A DNA stretch of 64,000 bases from Eukaryota sp. TZLM1-RC (Eukaryota; Metamonada: BaSk clade). The stretch covers positions 930,001-994,000 of the forward strand of contig JAUPSS010000005.1 in assembly GCA_040285825.1 (NCBI GenBank). Direction: 5' to 3'. Positions 43,547 through 53,531 of this stretch are shown here, one piece after another. Both the position numbers and the translations under genes were made by a program. The stretch's first letter is position 1. Each line of letters opens with the position of its first letter. Below the pieces are notes generated by a model. It was not told the DNA's origin. It searched no databases and saw nothing but the letters and a program-made list of their open reading frames with translations.

Positions 43547-44398
43547 ATGCCCTTAAATGAATGGTGGAATCCGCTCTTCGTGATCTTGTTTGTCTATCTC
43601 CTCATATGCATCCACTCTCTCCTCGAAGTGATCAAAACTCGCCGTAAACTTACCAAAGCCACTGATTTCACCTCTGCACATCGTTCTCGACTTCTATTTT
43701 ATCTCCTTCTTCTCCTGGCCGCACTCACTCGACTTGCCGTGTTAGTCCAACAAACAATCCAATCCTTCCAGGGAGACGAACCCCGTAGTTGGGAGTACGA
43801 TTGGCTACACCTAGTCCCTGTTCTTTTCTTCCTCTCTGCTTTCTCTGTCATTGTAGTCTTCTTCTCACGCCTGTACCATGCTACTCTCTCCATCCATTCT
43901 ACTATTCTCTCTTCCTTTTATTACTATCTCAACCTCATCACCTACATTGTATTTCTTTTCATTTCGATTTTCACTCTGGGACAGCAGCCAAATAGCACCA
44001 CCATGACTGCATTCAAGAGACAATCGTTTATTTGCTTTGCCATCTCCTTCTACATTTCAGCTGGTGCCCTCTTCTATTATGGTTATCACATCTCCACCTC
44101 TTTATCCAATGCTATTTACATAAGATCTGGCTTAGATCCAAGGTCGTTTTTGAAGAAGCGGTGTTTGTTATTAATGATTGTTATTGGAAGTGTCTTTACT
44201 TTACGAGGAACTTTCTTTTTGGCGGAAAGTTTTTTAAAGTCTGAATTTCGACCTTCTTTTTTGAGCGATGTTGTGTGGGAGGTTTGTTATTTTCTTATGG
44301 CTGAGGGTTTACCATCGATTTTTTGCTGCTACTTGCTCAACGTTAAACCGAAAAAGAATAAAAAAGCTGATACTTTGTTGGTTAATGTTGAGGGTTAG
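43547..44398 (+). CDS. THH1/TOM1/TOM3-like seven-span membrane protein
   Basis: 283 codons run from the ATG at 43547. Seven hydrophobic segments lie at about residues 8-24, 48-67, 88-110, 120-142, 157-177, 206-228 and 238-263. The last two with their linker (LLMIVIGSVFTLRGTFFLAE ... VWEVCYFLMAEGLPSIFCCY) follow the TOM1/TOM3 pattern R-(x)n-YY-L-EI-P-S. Plant TOM1/TOM3 are tonoplast proteins, and animal GPR137 relatives are lysosomal regulators of Rab7/mTORC1. The function here is not known. The base composition is more GC-rich in the first half than in the last. The stop codon lies within a telomere-like repeat. Confidence 0.72.
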   Translation: MPLNEWWNPLFVILFVYLLICIHSLLEVIKTRRKLTKATDFTSAHRSRLLFYLLLLLAALTRLAVLVQQTIQSFQGDEPRSWEYDWLHLVPVLFFLSAFSVIVVFFSRLYHATLSIHSTILSSFYYYLNLITYIVFLFISIFTLGQQPNSTTMTAFKRQSFICFAISFYISAGALFYYGYHISTSLSNAIYIRSGLDPRSFLKKRCLLLMIVIGSVFTLRGTFFLAESFLKSEFRPSFLSDVVWEVCYFLMAEGLPSIFCCYLLNVKPKKNKKADTLLVNVEG

Positions 44399-44422
44399 GG
44401 TTAAGGTTAAGGTTAGGGTTAG
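44390..44422 (+). repeat. telomere-like GGGTTA/GGTTAA repeat
   Basis: Six consecutive units of GGGTTA or AAGGTTA type cover 33 bases and include the last codon and stop (TAG) of the preceding gene. The unit equals the TTAGGG class of telomere repeats, with two units carrying TTAAGG. Confidence 0.75.
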
Positions 44423-44424
44423 TC

Positions 44425-44985
44425 ATTTTTTTGTGTTTATATTTGTTAATAAATTTATTATTATTATTATGGTATTGATTCTCGTTAATGAACAATTCGT
44501 TATAGTTAATATTCAGTTTGGTTCAGATAGCAGGTATTATTGTTTAATATGATAAGCCCGTTTTGGATAGTGATAGTGATTTCTTGCTCCTTGAAAGAAT
44601 TTTTATAAAATTCTTATTTTTCTATTTTTATAGATTTTATAAAATTTATCACCATTATATAAAAATATATAGAAAACGGTGATTAAAATTAATTAGTTAC
44701 GTCTGTGAAGGGAAATTGATTAATGTATTTTGTATATCTTTGGGATATTATATTTTGAAAACGAAACATAAAATTGCTCCACAGCAGATTTGTTTAGTAT
44801 CAAATAAGTAAAAAAATTGTGATTTATCAAAAATTCGGATATTTTAAGGGTACAGAATGGGAATCTTGTATCTGATTATTTAAAATTAACTAATTAAATT
44901 GCAACATTTATTTCATTTTTGAACTTTGTATTCGACAACAATTCACTAATGCGAAATATAAACGTACTTCCTTGTTTGAGTTATT
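44425..44985. other. no supported gene
   Basis: Very AT-rich flank. No frame or repeat is recognised. Confidence 0.5.
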
Positions 44986-47230
44986 TTGTTGAAAAATTTC
45001 AGAAATTTTTCTTCTCAGGGCCATCTTCCCAGCCAAAACGCCAAGTTCTCACAGATCAAATCTCCTGTCAAAGCTCAAGAGTTACAAGCTCTTTTTACTG
45101 CATTACAAAAGGAAGGTAATGAGAAAATGGACACTTTGAATCTCCCAAAAGCTTCCTGGCAAATGACAGTCACTGACGACCATATTGATAATAGATCTAT
45201 TTTGACAAATCATTTATGTTTAAGGAGCAAGCTTTGGATCAAAGAATATTCCAGCAATTTTTCAAAGTGTAGATGGAAATTTTCCAAATAGAAGGAGTAT
45301 TCAATTACATCGTTGACACAATTATAATAGGATCAAACCATCATAAATTCTTTGACAGAATACAGAGGGTACTGCAATGCGCAAAAAATAGAAGAGCGAA
45401 CATTCGACTGAAAGAATGTACTGTCGTTACTGACAAACAACCAATTGACATTTTAAGCAGCACTGTCCCATTCAAACAAGGAAAATCAGCAAAAAACGAG
45501 TAGCTGCTCTAATAAATGAATCTGCTTCTAAAACAATTAAAGACGCACGGTTTTTAGTCGGCTCGGGCAGTTTCATAAGAGTTCAGCTCCCAAATAATTT
45601 ACAACTGACATAACCCGTAAGCGAATCAATAAAATACGATCAACGTTGTGTAAATTGGGAACCCAAACACGACGAACTATTAGACTAAGTAAAACCACTG
45701 ATGATAAATCACATGCCTCTAGAATTACCTTTACCAGACAAACGCATTCTGATAAGCAGCGATGCATCTAACATCGCTGTAGAAGGAGTCATTTGGCAGC
45801 AAGTCGCTCCTTACGCACCCATAGAATCTGCTTTACGAGATAGAGAAAAACAACCAATTTTCTGTTACCATACGATTTAACTAATACTCAAAAGCGTTGA
45901 TCAACTTTACAAAAAAATTATATGCAATCTTATCAATATTAATGGCAAATCATTTGGAAATTATTCTGATTACTGGACACCTGACTATTTTCACCGAGCA
46001 CAGAAAGAATAACGCACCACGGTTCCGAAAAAATAACAGAATTGTCAAAAGATGGTTACCTATACTGTTAGACTTTGACTTTGACATCGGAAATGGAAAA
46101 AACAAAGACAATTACTCGGCTGATATTATGTCTAGAAACACTGATATAAATTTAAAAATCCGGGAATAAACCACATCAATTACCCACATGATACCTTTTG
46201 GCACGGTGATATACCAATTCTTGACGACGATTCTTATTGGCAAGATCCAGACCATATCCATGTTTTCGAATCAGCAAAGCACCCAAATTTAGCCTTTGTT
46301 TCAAATCAGCTCTTAAAAGTTAGAACAACACCTAGCCATTAACAAAAACGATTCATCTTTTAATAATGCTAAACTATACGAAAACTCAAAAATCTGGCAA
46401 AGTGATCATAACAAATTAATAACTCCGACCAAACTAAGAAAAACGGAACTCAGTTCAAAACATCATTGAACCGAATCAGACCACTTAAGCAAAAACAAAA
46501 GTCTTCATAAACTTTTCAAAAGTGATCTCTAATAACCATACATGAGAAAAGTTCTGATCAGACACATAAAACGTTATCCTAGTTGTCAAAGAACATCACC
46601 AGTAAAGAAATCTAAGACTGCCTCAACTGGTTCCCTGTGGGCTAATATCCATTCTGCAAAATTAAACGTGGCCACAATTGGCCCACTCAATAAAGTCAAG
46701 AATGATAATAAATGAAAATATCTCCTAATAATGAGAAAAAATAGAGTATCACCAATTACTAAACACATCCATTCATAATAACAACAATAATGAAAAATAA
46801 TGACTATATTCTTTGAAAAAATGATCAACCAAATAAATGACATGAATATTGGTTCATCCGATATCTTATTCTAGAAGTCCTTTCCAACTTCATGATTTTA
46901 ATAAAAGCCTGACGACTGGTGAACAGGCAAAAATATCTAAGAGGGACTGTTGAATTGAGAATGCTGACAATTCTAAACCATGTTGGTCTACTTAAGGGCA
47001 ATTGCGGCTACCGACTCAGATTAATCAAGTCATCGAAGGAATTCTTGATCAATATAGCACTGCTCAAGGACCCTTCTGTACTGTGAAGTGATTTGGTGGA
47101 ACCGAGGAACAATTCCATTTTATCAGATATTCAGAAGCTTATGCACGATTTAATAAGAAACCAAGTAAATAAACGAAAATCTATTCAAGCAAAGAACTCA
47201 GTTCAGGCTCTCACAGTGCCTCAGCAATAG
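44986..47230 (+). pseudogene. gypsy H pol remnants
   Basis: Readable pieces are: LNLPKASWQMTVTDDHID (RT, near 45140), MEIFQIEGVFNYIVDTIIIG (near 45275, where the IDD box has become VDT), RVLQCAKNRRANIRL-KECTVV, RNase H SSDASNIAVEGVIWQQ (near 45755), HLTIFTEHR (45985) and FDFDIGNG-KNKDNYSADIMSRN. Further right are CPSCQR near 46575 and ATIGPL near 46670. Loss of catalytic Asp and many stops show long inactivity. Confidence 0.83.
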
Positions 47231-47296
47231 TGTTCTCTGCATGAAAAACAGAAAAACAATCGTACATAATTTCAATTAAAAAACGGGAGAAGGTAG

Positions 47297-47425
47297 TGTT
47301 GGTAACACATTAGTGAGTACCTTATTGTATCTTGTATAGGTTTAAATGAAATTATTTTTATCTTGGTGCCCTTTACATAACACATAATTTCAATATTCAG
47401 CTAGCTAATAGGACTTTCGGCAACA
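47297..47425 (+). repeat. 3' LTR of gypsy H (129 bp)
   Basis: It starts TGTTGGTAACAC after the purine run AAAAAACGGGAGAAGGTAG and ends TTTCGGCAACA. Its ends resemble the A/B LTRs (TGTTGG...GGCAACA) while the middle differs. Confidence 0.78.
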
Positions 47426-47759
47426 GGTCTCCTCCATGAAACTAAATGTCTTTTTTAATGAATCGCAGTCATTTTTTCCACAAATTTTCGGGGTTGTTGT
47501 TTTGAAATATCAAATAGTATTAAAATTCCTGCAAAAATGAGACATGTACTGTGTTAAAATTGATACTATCATGATAGCAAAAGTAGGCGTGACCTTATTG
47601 CACCCTACTTGATTACCGTAATTTAAGAATGAAACACAAGACTGTTGATCACCGTAGCAAATCATTAAATTTTTATTGCCGTTGAGAATATACCTACAGC
47701 ATTTTCCTAATAAAATCTTCCTAGTGATCACAACGAGCCAAAAACAAGGCTAATCATTC

Positions 47760-48560
47760 CCTCAAAACAGAAAATACAATTCAGTTTTACCCAAGGTTCC
47801 AAATGAAGAAAAAGCAAAAGAACAAAATAGGTATTAATTATGTGAGTTGGAATTCAAATTATTGATTTCTTCAACATAGTTGATACTTTTAACTACTTCA
47901 GCTCTATGTAAAGGTGAATTATAAGATGGTGTCATTGCACTGTTTTAAACACCAGTAGATCTGGCGTCAATAATGATCATTGATTTATCAAAACCGGTAA
48001 CTAGCACATCACTGCGGCCATCATCAAAAGAATTTCTGTCAGCTTCATCATCCAAATTTGACAGCAAAGGTTCTAAAAAGGATTCGATCATGTAGGATTT
48101 AAACATACAATAGATCTGATCACGAACTGCATCATGCATTTTTGATCTAACTAAAAGTAACAAAACGATTAGAATTAAAAAAATGGGTTGGAGTGACAGG
48201 CTTTCCACATTTACAAATTAAACCATAAAGGAGATTATCAGGGCAAATAAAAAATTGAAGACGCATAGAAATAAAAAGCAAGAGTAATCTGGAAACAAAC
48301 CATAATTTTTTGGCCATTGATTAATTGAAATAGACACATAACTATCACAAACATCCAGTAATTTTTTTTGCAAAAGTGGGATTTTTTTGTTTGGCCATGC
48401 CAAGACGTACTTCATAATCCACGCCTTTAAATATTTTTGTCAGTTTTTGTTGAAGTTCCTTACACGATACCTTAAATGGATTAAATTTCGTGGCGGAATC
48501 TCTTGAACTGAGTCGGGAAAACATTGACACCAAATTTCTGGTGCATCGTGACCAATAGCA
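47760..48560 (-). pseudogene. non-LTR retrotransposon remnant (NL2/NL3-like)
   Basis: Minus-strand pieces read CKELQQKLTKIFKGVDYEVR-LGMAKQKNPTFAKK (near 48420), HDAVRDQIYCMFKSYMIESF-LEPLLSNL (near 48130) and DGRSDVLVTGFDKSMIIIDA (near 48010), the endonuclease segment. The order fits the NL families. Frameshifts and gaps make it dead. Confidence 0.75.
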
Positions 48561-48569
48561 ACATCAAGG

Positions 48570-49195
48570 TTATACAAATATATAAAAAAATGATGGACTA
48601 AGCAATTGGCTATCATTATGGAAACGATGAACGCAAATTAGATTCATTCAATTCTGACTTTTTGTTGATGTTGAAGTTCATCAATATTTTTATGTTAAAT
48701 TCGATTTCAATCCTGAAAAAGGGATGAAAAAGTTACAGAAAAGAAGCATGAAAGTCAAAATCAATTTTGATATTAGTACACTTAATTCGCTCATTTTCAA
48801 TTTTTTTTTTGAAATTTCTCCTCGGAATTGTTTATTGTTTATTATATTGTTTTAGACTTGATGCTTTTGTAAGGAATTGAGAAGAATTAGGACAATGGTG
48901 TACTTCCGAAATACACTTCTATTATCCGTTGTCAAATGTATTTTTACATAAACAGTAAACATTTCAAGAAAACTTAATGATAAAAATCATAGTTGAACAT
49001 CACAATTTTTCCACTCTGTAATACCTGTGTTATCACAACTGTTGCCCACAATATCACATCAGAGTGTCATACTTCGTGTATACCATATCACAACTATGTC
49101 TTCACCAAATGGAACCAACACATGGTGATCAATCTTTTTCAATGAAAATGAAATTTCAAGTTGTCCTGATAAATCACAAAGAACTTCATCTACAG
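48570..49195. other. no supported gene
   Basis: AT-rich DNA without a recognised frame. A short stretch near 49000-49080 repeats TATCACAACT-like words, without a clear structure. Confidence 0.45.
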
Positions 49196-49200
49196 AATCA

Positions 49201-49635
49201 TTAAAGTTTATCGTTAAGAAAAATTAAAAACAATTTGCTGCTGCTGTGTTTCTTCCATCTGCAACGACACTCTTTTGGCTGGCTCAAAAATTGTTTACAA
49301 AAAGTTCTAGAAATGTGTTGAGGCTCCTTGACCAAGAGAAATAAGTTGAACGATACCAGAACTTCATCATTGAGAACTGACCGTTCCACATGAAGATTTG
49401 CTAGATGATGGTTAACATGTGACCAGTTTCGTTCAGTAGCGGTGGCAGATGCACATCCATGAGTGAAACGAACAGCAAGGTGGTCAACAGCAGGATACAT
49501 GATGACTCCATTGGACTTCCACCATTTATGAGAAGGATTTTCGTTGGATATTTCTGGCTCAGTTTCAAGGTAGTTAGTAAGATCGTTGTTGAGTGCGGCT
49601 ATTTGTGAAGGAAAATGGTTGAAATACTTTCTCAA
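49201..49635 (-). pseudogene. hAT-type transposase C-terminal dimerisation domain, remnant
   Basis: The frame reads HKWWKSNGVIMYPAVDHLAV and HGCASATATERNWSHVNHHL, then a basic loop and LVSFNLFLL. This matches the hAT dimerisation region (WW...YP-L--LA---L----AS-A--ER-WS ... L-Y---NLRLL). Upstream catalytic parts are not found, so only the 3' end of a transposase gene remains. Confidence 0.72.
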
Positions 49636-49639
49636 TTTC

Positions 49640-49918
49640 AGAACATGCTCAACTTGCTAATATTCATATATAGATATATGCTGATATGTTCAAAGGACTA
49701 AAAAATCAGATCAATCAGAAATATCAATCACAGAAATCACATCACACAAAATTGTGATACTAAAGTATGGATAAATGTTGCTGATCCAATCATATTTGCT
49801 AAAGGAAAGATTTGATAGTACTAAAACCTACCTTGAAATTAATACACCAACATGATTTTCATAAAGGTTTGTTTAATTATATTTGTTTTGAACTTGTTTT
49901 AACCGATTGATTTCTGAA
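49640..49918. other. no supported gene
   Basis: AT-rich stretch between the hAT and NL5 remnants. Nothing is recognised. Confidence 0.4.
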
Positions 49919-49920
49919 AC

Positions 49921-50048
49921 AGACTCGAATTAGAGAAGCTTTAGCTAGACAGCAAGCAGATCAAGATTTTGTAGAGGAAATCTTGGTTCAATGATAGTCG
50001 TCCCATTAGTTATGAGTTCATTTATTTAAGTGTGCAAATTCAATAAAT
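49921..50048 (+). pseudogene. NL5 3'-end fragment (plus copy)
   Basis: The stretch reads RIREALARQQADQDFVEEIL and the AT-rich 3' end CCATTAGTTATGAG...AATAAATA, matching 19185-19300. It forms a wide inverted repeat with 50190-50345. Confidence 0.78.
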
Positions 50049-50189
50049 ACATTCTTTGTTCAAAGAAACAGACTCATTTTAGGAATCAACAATAACTTTA
50101 ATTAAAACTTTAGAACCTACTCATACTTCATCAATTGGATGAGGAAAAATTGTCCTTGTTCACTTGAATAGCAACTCGCTTGTTTTAAA

Positions 50190-50440
50190 ACTCGCTAATA
50201 TATTCATATTTATTGAATTTGCACACTTAATTAAATTAACTCATAACTAATGGGACGACTATCATTGAACCAAGATTTCCTCTAAAAAATCATGATCTGC
50301 TTGCTGTCTAGCTAAATCTTCTCTTATTCGATTGAAATACCGTGGTAATCTATTAATAATGGCAAATTGAATCCGCGAACGCCATAAAAAAATATCAAAT
50401 ACTTTCAAAGTTTTTTCTTGCACCATTTTTTGGATATCAC
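50190..50440 (-). pseudogene. NL5 3'-end fragment (minus copy)
   Basis: The minus-strand frame from about 50440 to 50262 reads IQKMVQEKTLKVFDIFLW-RSRIQFAIINRLPRYFNRIR and continues to the same AT-rich end. Its 5' truncation point abuts the TspO-like coding region, which it probably disrupted. Confidence 0.8.
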
Positions 50441-50783
50441 CTACACAGCTTTTGCAGCACATGCAGCATGGTTGTTTGTGGCCACCATTGCAAATGTACT
50501 AACCGTTTTAGCTTGGATGGGAGTTGACCTCGCCAGCCAGATCATTGCACAAATTCTCCTCATTGTCGTTCCTTGTGCTTTCGTGTTTGTTTTCAAGAAA
50601 CTTGCCTCAGGACATGATTATTCTCCCTACTTAGTTCTGGCATGGGCAATTCTTGGTATTGGAATTAAGAACAGTGAATTTGTTTTGACTTTTGTGCTTG
50701 CTATTGTAATGACTGTTTCCTCAGTGCTGGTTACAATTCCACAAGTTGGTGAGGTTTTACGAAAGTTGATTAGAAATGTTTAG
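50438..50783 (+). pseudogene. TspO-like / tryptophan-rich sensory protein homologue, C-terminal half
   Basis: About 115 codons contain four hydrophobic segments. The segment TAFAAHAAWLFVATIANVLT followed by LAWMGVDL corresponds to the GWI-VATI-N---LL---GW motif found in TspO-related seven-span proteins of bacteria and protists. YLVLAWAILGIGIKNS matches their (L)VI-WA--GI--K-S motif. The ligand or role of such proteins is unclear; TspO relatives bind tetrapyrroles or sterols. No ATG lies in frame and the N-terminal half is not found on the left side of the NL5 insertion, so the gene is broken. Confidence 0.6.
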
Positions 50784-50819
50784 TTTTTTTGAGTTCATAT
50801 AAATTATATTTGGGTTTTC

Positions 50820-50900
50820 TGTTGCCTTAGGTTGCAAAAGTGGTTGAGATAAAGATAATTTATTTTCTATTCATATTATAAAAGCCTTAGGGCGCCAACA
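50820..50900 (-). repeat. 3' LTR of gypsy B (81 bp)
   Basis: Read on the minus strand it starts TGTTGGCGCCCTAAGGC and ends GCAACA, directly after the purine tract at 50901-50918. Confidence 0.95.
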
Positions 50901-50918
50901 CTGCTTCTTCCCTTTTTC
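50901..50918 (-). other. polypurine tract of gypsy B
   Basis: GAAAAAGGGAAGAAGCAG on the minus strand abuts the 3' LTR, the same as in copy A. Confidence 0.78.
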
Positions 50919-51013
50919 AGAGCTAATAGGCTTATACAAATATGAATCTAAACTATAACAAATAACTAAATAACTAAATAACTAAATAACTAAATCTAAA
51001 CTGAGAATTAGCA

Positions 51014-51617
51014 TCACTTCCTAATTCTAGTACTGCGTCTAGGCCTCTTGCAAGGCGCAGAGTTATTGGAGGTACTCTTACGTTGACTAGTAGTACGTTT
51101 TCCAATTTTCTTGTTATTCCTACTGAACAACTTGTAAGCTTCTGAATGTTTAACTGAATGGAGAGGCTCTTCTGTTGTCTCACCGACAAACCATTGAACA
51201 GTACAGAAACTACCTGAGTCAGAATTATATTCTGAGAGGATTTTCTCTATAACATGTTTCTCAGCATCGCCTGCTGCGACTGCCTTAAGGAATTTGATAT
51301 CCCGAGGATTATCTGCGTTATAGATTTTACAATCTTTCTTAGCAGCCTTTAATTCACTGCCAGTGATAAGATTCTTTAATAATAAAGTGGAGTTGGAAGG
51401 ATGGTCTATTACTAAAAAGGGTCCGTTCCAAGAACCATGTAATTTATTATTCTGTTTGGTTTTACGTAGGACATAGTCACCAATATTCAATACTATAGAG
51501 CGCGAAGTAGTATTGTCTACTGAAATCGGAGTATTTGATAATTGATGACGCTCTGCTTCTTCCCTTTTTTCTTGCAGACGAGTATTTTTCATTTTAATAT
51601 CGTCTAATAAAGGTATA
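51014..51617 (-). pseudogene. gypsy B integrase C-terminus, downstream of the nested GOL element
   Basis: The frame resumes at IPLLDDIKMKNTRLQ, through KLHGSWNGPFLVID (GPF module) and the chromodomain-like AAGDAEKHVIEKIL and VQWFVGETTEEP, to a basic tail and stop at 51014-51016. The exact counterpart in copy A is continuous with the part now at 52725. Confidence 0.9.
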
Positions 51618-51757
51618 TGTTGTTGTTGCACTCAAATTGAATTAGTAGGTTTCTATGTATTTCGACTGATGACGTGATACTCATTTATGAATCAGTTTTA
51701 TTAATAAACAACAGATTTCTCTCTCTCCTTCGTGTGTTCATCTGCCTAACGGCATCA
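51618..51757 (+). repeat. 5' LTR of GOL copy 2
   Basis: 140 bp, TGTTGTTGTTGCACTC...CTAACGGCATCA. Confidence 0.95.
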
Positions 51758-51770
51758 ATAATTATTGGCC
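51758..51770 (+). other. putative primer-binding site of GOL copy 2
   Basis: ATAATTATTGGCC directly after the LTR, shared with gypsy B. Confidence 0.6.
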
Positions 51771-51783
51771 CTTCTTATTTCAG

Positions 51784-52539
51784 ATGACTGTTCCTTCTGT
51801 CAACCTCCCGTCTCTTTCTTCCATGAAAGTTGAAAGTGTTCTCTTGTTCCTACAAGAGTGGAAGATCTATTCTTCTGTGACTTCTAAGAAAGAGCTTGTT
51901 CCAGCAAGACTCTTGGTCGATTCTTTTCTGTTAGAGTCCCTATCTCTCCAGAAATCCGACGTCTCTTCCAGTGACGATGTTCTTCTTAGACATCTTCAAT
52001 CTGTCGTATCGTTCGCCACGTACGAAGATTTTAGTCTGGCTATGTCAGAACTGAAGCTTGATGTCCGTATTGGTGACGTCCGAGAACGTATGTCCTGTTA
52101 CCTGCGACGTTTTTTCCAGGTAAAGAGTAGGGCTTCCGGACTGAAGTTACCAGACACAGCTTTTCTGAATCGATTTGCCAGAGGAATTCTTCCCGTAGGT
52201 CTTCAACGTTCTCTACTAGCGAGAATTCGAGATGATGTATTCCCAGATCTTCACTCTCTTGTCGAAACCACTACTGATGAGCTGTTGGACTGCTCTAGGG
52301 TTGCTTCATGGACTCGTGGTTTCAAAACCTCAGTAAATGATGTGGAACGTACGGCTGGCACTAAAACGAGGTCCTCTTGGCGCTCTCAGGATTTAAAAAA
52401 TCAATCGTGCTTCAAGTGCCACAAGCCTGGACACATCTCCCGCGATTGTCCATCTAAAATCAGACATGAGGTAAATTATTTGTGTCACACAAACGATGCA
52501 CCAAAGAGTTTAACAAACCCCATATCTTCCCTCTATTGA
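51784..52539 (+). CDS. GOL Gag protein (copy 2, intact)
   Basis: 251 codons run from the ATG at 51784, which follows TTATTTCAG. About residues 1-170 form a predicted helical capsid-like region (SMKVESVLLFLQEWKIYSSV, then FLNRFARGILPVGLQRSLLA). A basic linker follows, then one canonical CX2CX4HX4C zinc knuckle, CFKCHKPGHISRDC, near residue 215. There is no protease, RT or integrase. The protein should assemble with and package its own RNA, with enzymes supplied by an autonomous element. The shared primer site points to the A/B gypsy family as a helper, which is inference. Confidence 0.9.
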   Translation: MTVPSVNLPSLSSMKVESVLLFLQEWKIYSSVTSKKELVPARLLVDSFLLESLSLQKSDVSSSDDVLLRHLQSVVSFATYEDFSLAMSELKLDVRIGDVRERMSCYLRRFFQVKSRASGLKLPDTAFLNRFARGILPVGLQRSLLARIRDDVFPDLHSLVETTTDELLDCSRVASWTRGFKTSVNDVERTAGTKTRSSWRSQDLKNQSCFKCHKPGHISRDCPSKIRHEVNYLCHTNDAPKSLTNPISSLY

Positions 52540-52580
52540 GCCAGTACTGTATTTGTCCTCAGAAAAGTGGGAAAAAGTAG

Positions 52581-52720
52581 TGTTGTTGTTGCACTCAAAT
52601 TGAATTAGTAGGTTTCTATGTATTTCGACTGATGACGTGATACTCATTTATGAATCAGTTTTATTAATAAACAACAGATTTCTCTCTCTCCTTCGTGTGT
52701 TCATCTGCCTAACGGCATCA
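52581..52720 (+). repeat. 3' LTR of GOL copy 2
   Basis: It appears identical to the 5' LTR and is preceded by the purine-rich AGAAAAGTGGGAAAAAGTAG. Confidence 0.95.
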
Positions 52721-53531
52721 TATATTGGAATCAAATTTTGATAAGTTTCCTAATATGTTTGCAGGGTCCGATCTTGGACTAATCGAAGATCCGAACATTA
52801 GTTCGTAAGGTGTAAAACCTGTCATTCTGCTTTTAGTGGAATTTATTAATAGTTGGGATATGGGTACATAAGTAGACCAATTTCCATAATCATTAAAATC
52901 TATTAATAATTTCCTCAAGCATTGTAGAACGTCTCTATGTTTTCGCTCTACGAGTCCATTACTTTCACAGTAGTGGGGTATTGAGTTACTCATCTCAATA
53001 GCTAATCTATTACACACTATCTTAAAAGTCTCATTGGCGAACTCGGGACCATTATCACTATGAATTAACATAGGTATGCCAAAAAATTGCGCAAACGTTC
53101 CAAATCAAAGCGTCTGCGGTCTCTAAGGCATTGAGTTCCTTCAGAGGGACTAAAATTGAATATCCAGTAAAAGAATCTACAAATACTAATAAGTATTTAT
53201 TACCATCACTATCAGTATTCAGAGGTCCAATTGTGTCAACATTTAGTCTGGCAAAAGGACGATCTGCCCAAAGGGAACCTGTGGAAGGTGTTTTTGTTCT
53301 TTTAACTGGTGCCGTTTTTTGACAAGTTGGGCATCTTTTGATGTGGTTTATGAGGTCCTTTCTCATATTAGGCCAGAAAAAGTCACTTTTGGACAGTTTA
53401 TGTAGACTGTCGTTTTTGCTGGGGTGGCCTGCTTGAACCAATCCATGAATTAATAATAGTGTCTGTTTTCTGAGGCTTTTTGGAATTAAAATTTGATTTT
53501 TTATTGTTTTTCCAAATTTGAGTATTTTCAT
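52721..53531 (-). pseudogene. gypsy B integrase, zinc and catalytic domains
   Basis: The frame from 53531 reads the HHCC zinc domain (LIHGLVQAGHPSKND ... HIKRCPTCQ), the core DTIGPLNTDSDGNK and FVDSFTGYSILVPL. It breaks after WNVCA near 53075 by a small loss. The next frame gives LIHSDNGPEFANETF, ERKHRDVLQCLRK and the FTPYELMFGSS block up to the GOL insertion. The D, D and E positions are preserved. Confidence 0.88.

Larger units (their letters stand above)
44986..47425 (+). mobile_element. decayed Ty3/gypsy-like element H (5' truncated)
   Basis: RT, RNase H and integrase fragments of the A/B type follow one another in several frames and end in a purine tract plus LTR. Gag, protease and the 5' LTR are gone. 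It is more diverged than A and B, so it is an older relative. Confidence 0.85.
51618..52720 (+). mobile_element. GOL gag-only LTR retrotransposon, copy 2 (intact, nested in gypsy B)
   Basis: Two 140-bp LTRs (51618-51757 and 52581-52720) look identical base for base. The target duplication is TATA (51614-51617 and 52721-52724). The interior holds the 13-nt primer-site motif, an intact gag and a purine tract. It splits the integrase of gypsy B between ...KFDSNI and PLLDD. Identical LTRs and an undamaged gag make it the youngest insertion in the window. Confidence 0.95.
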
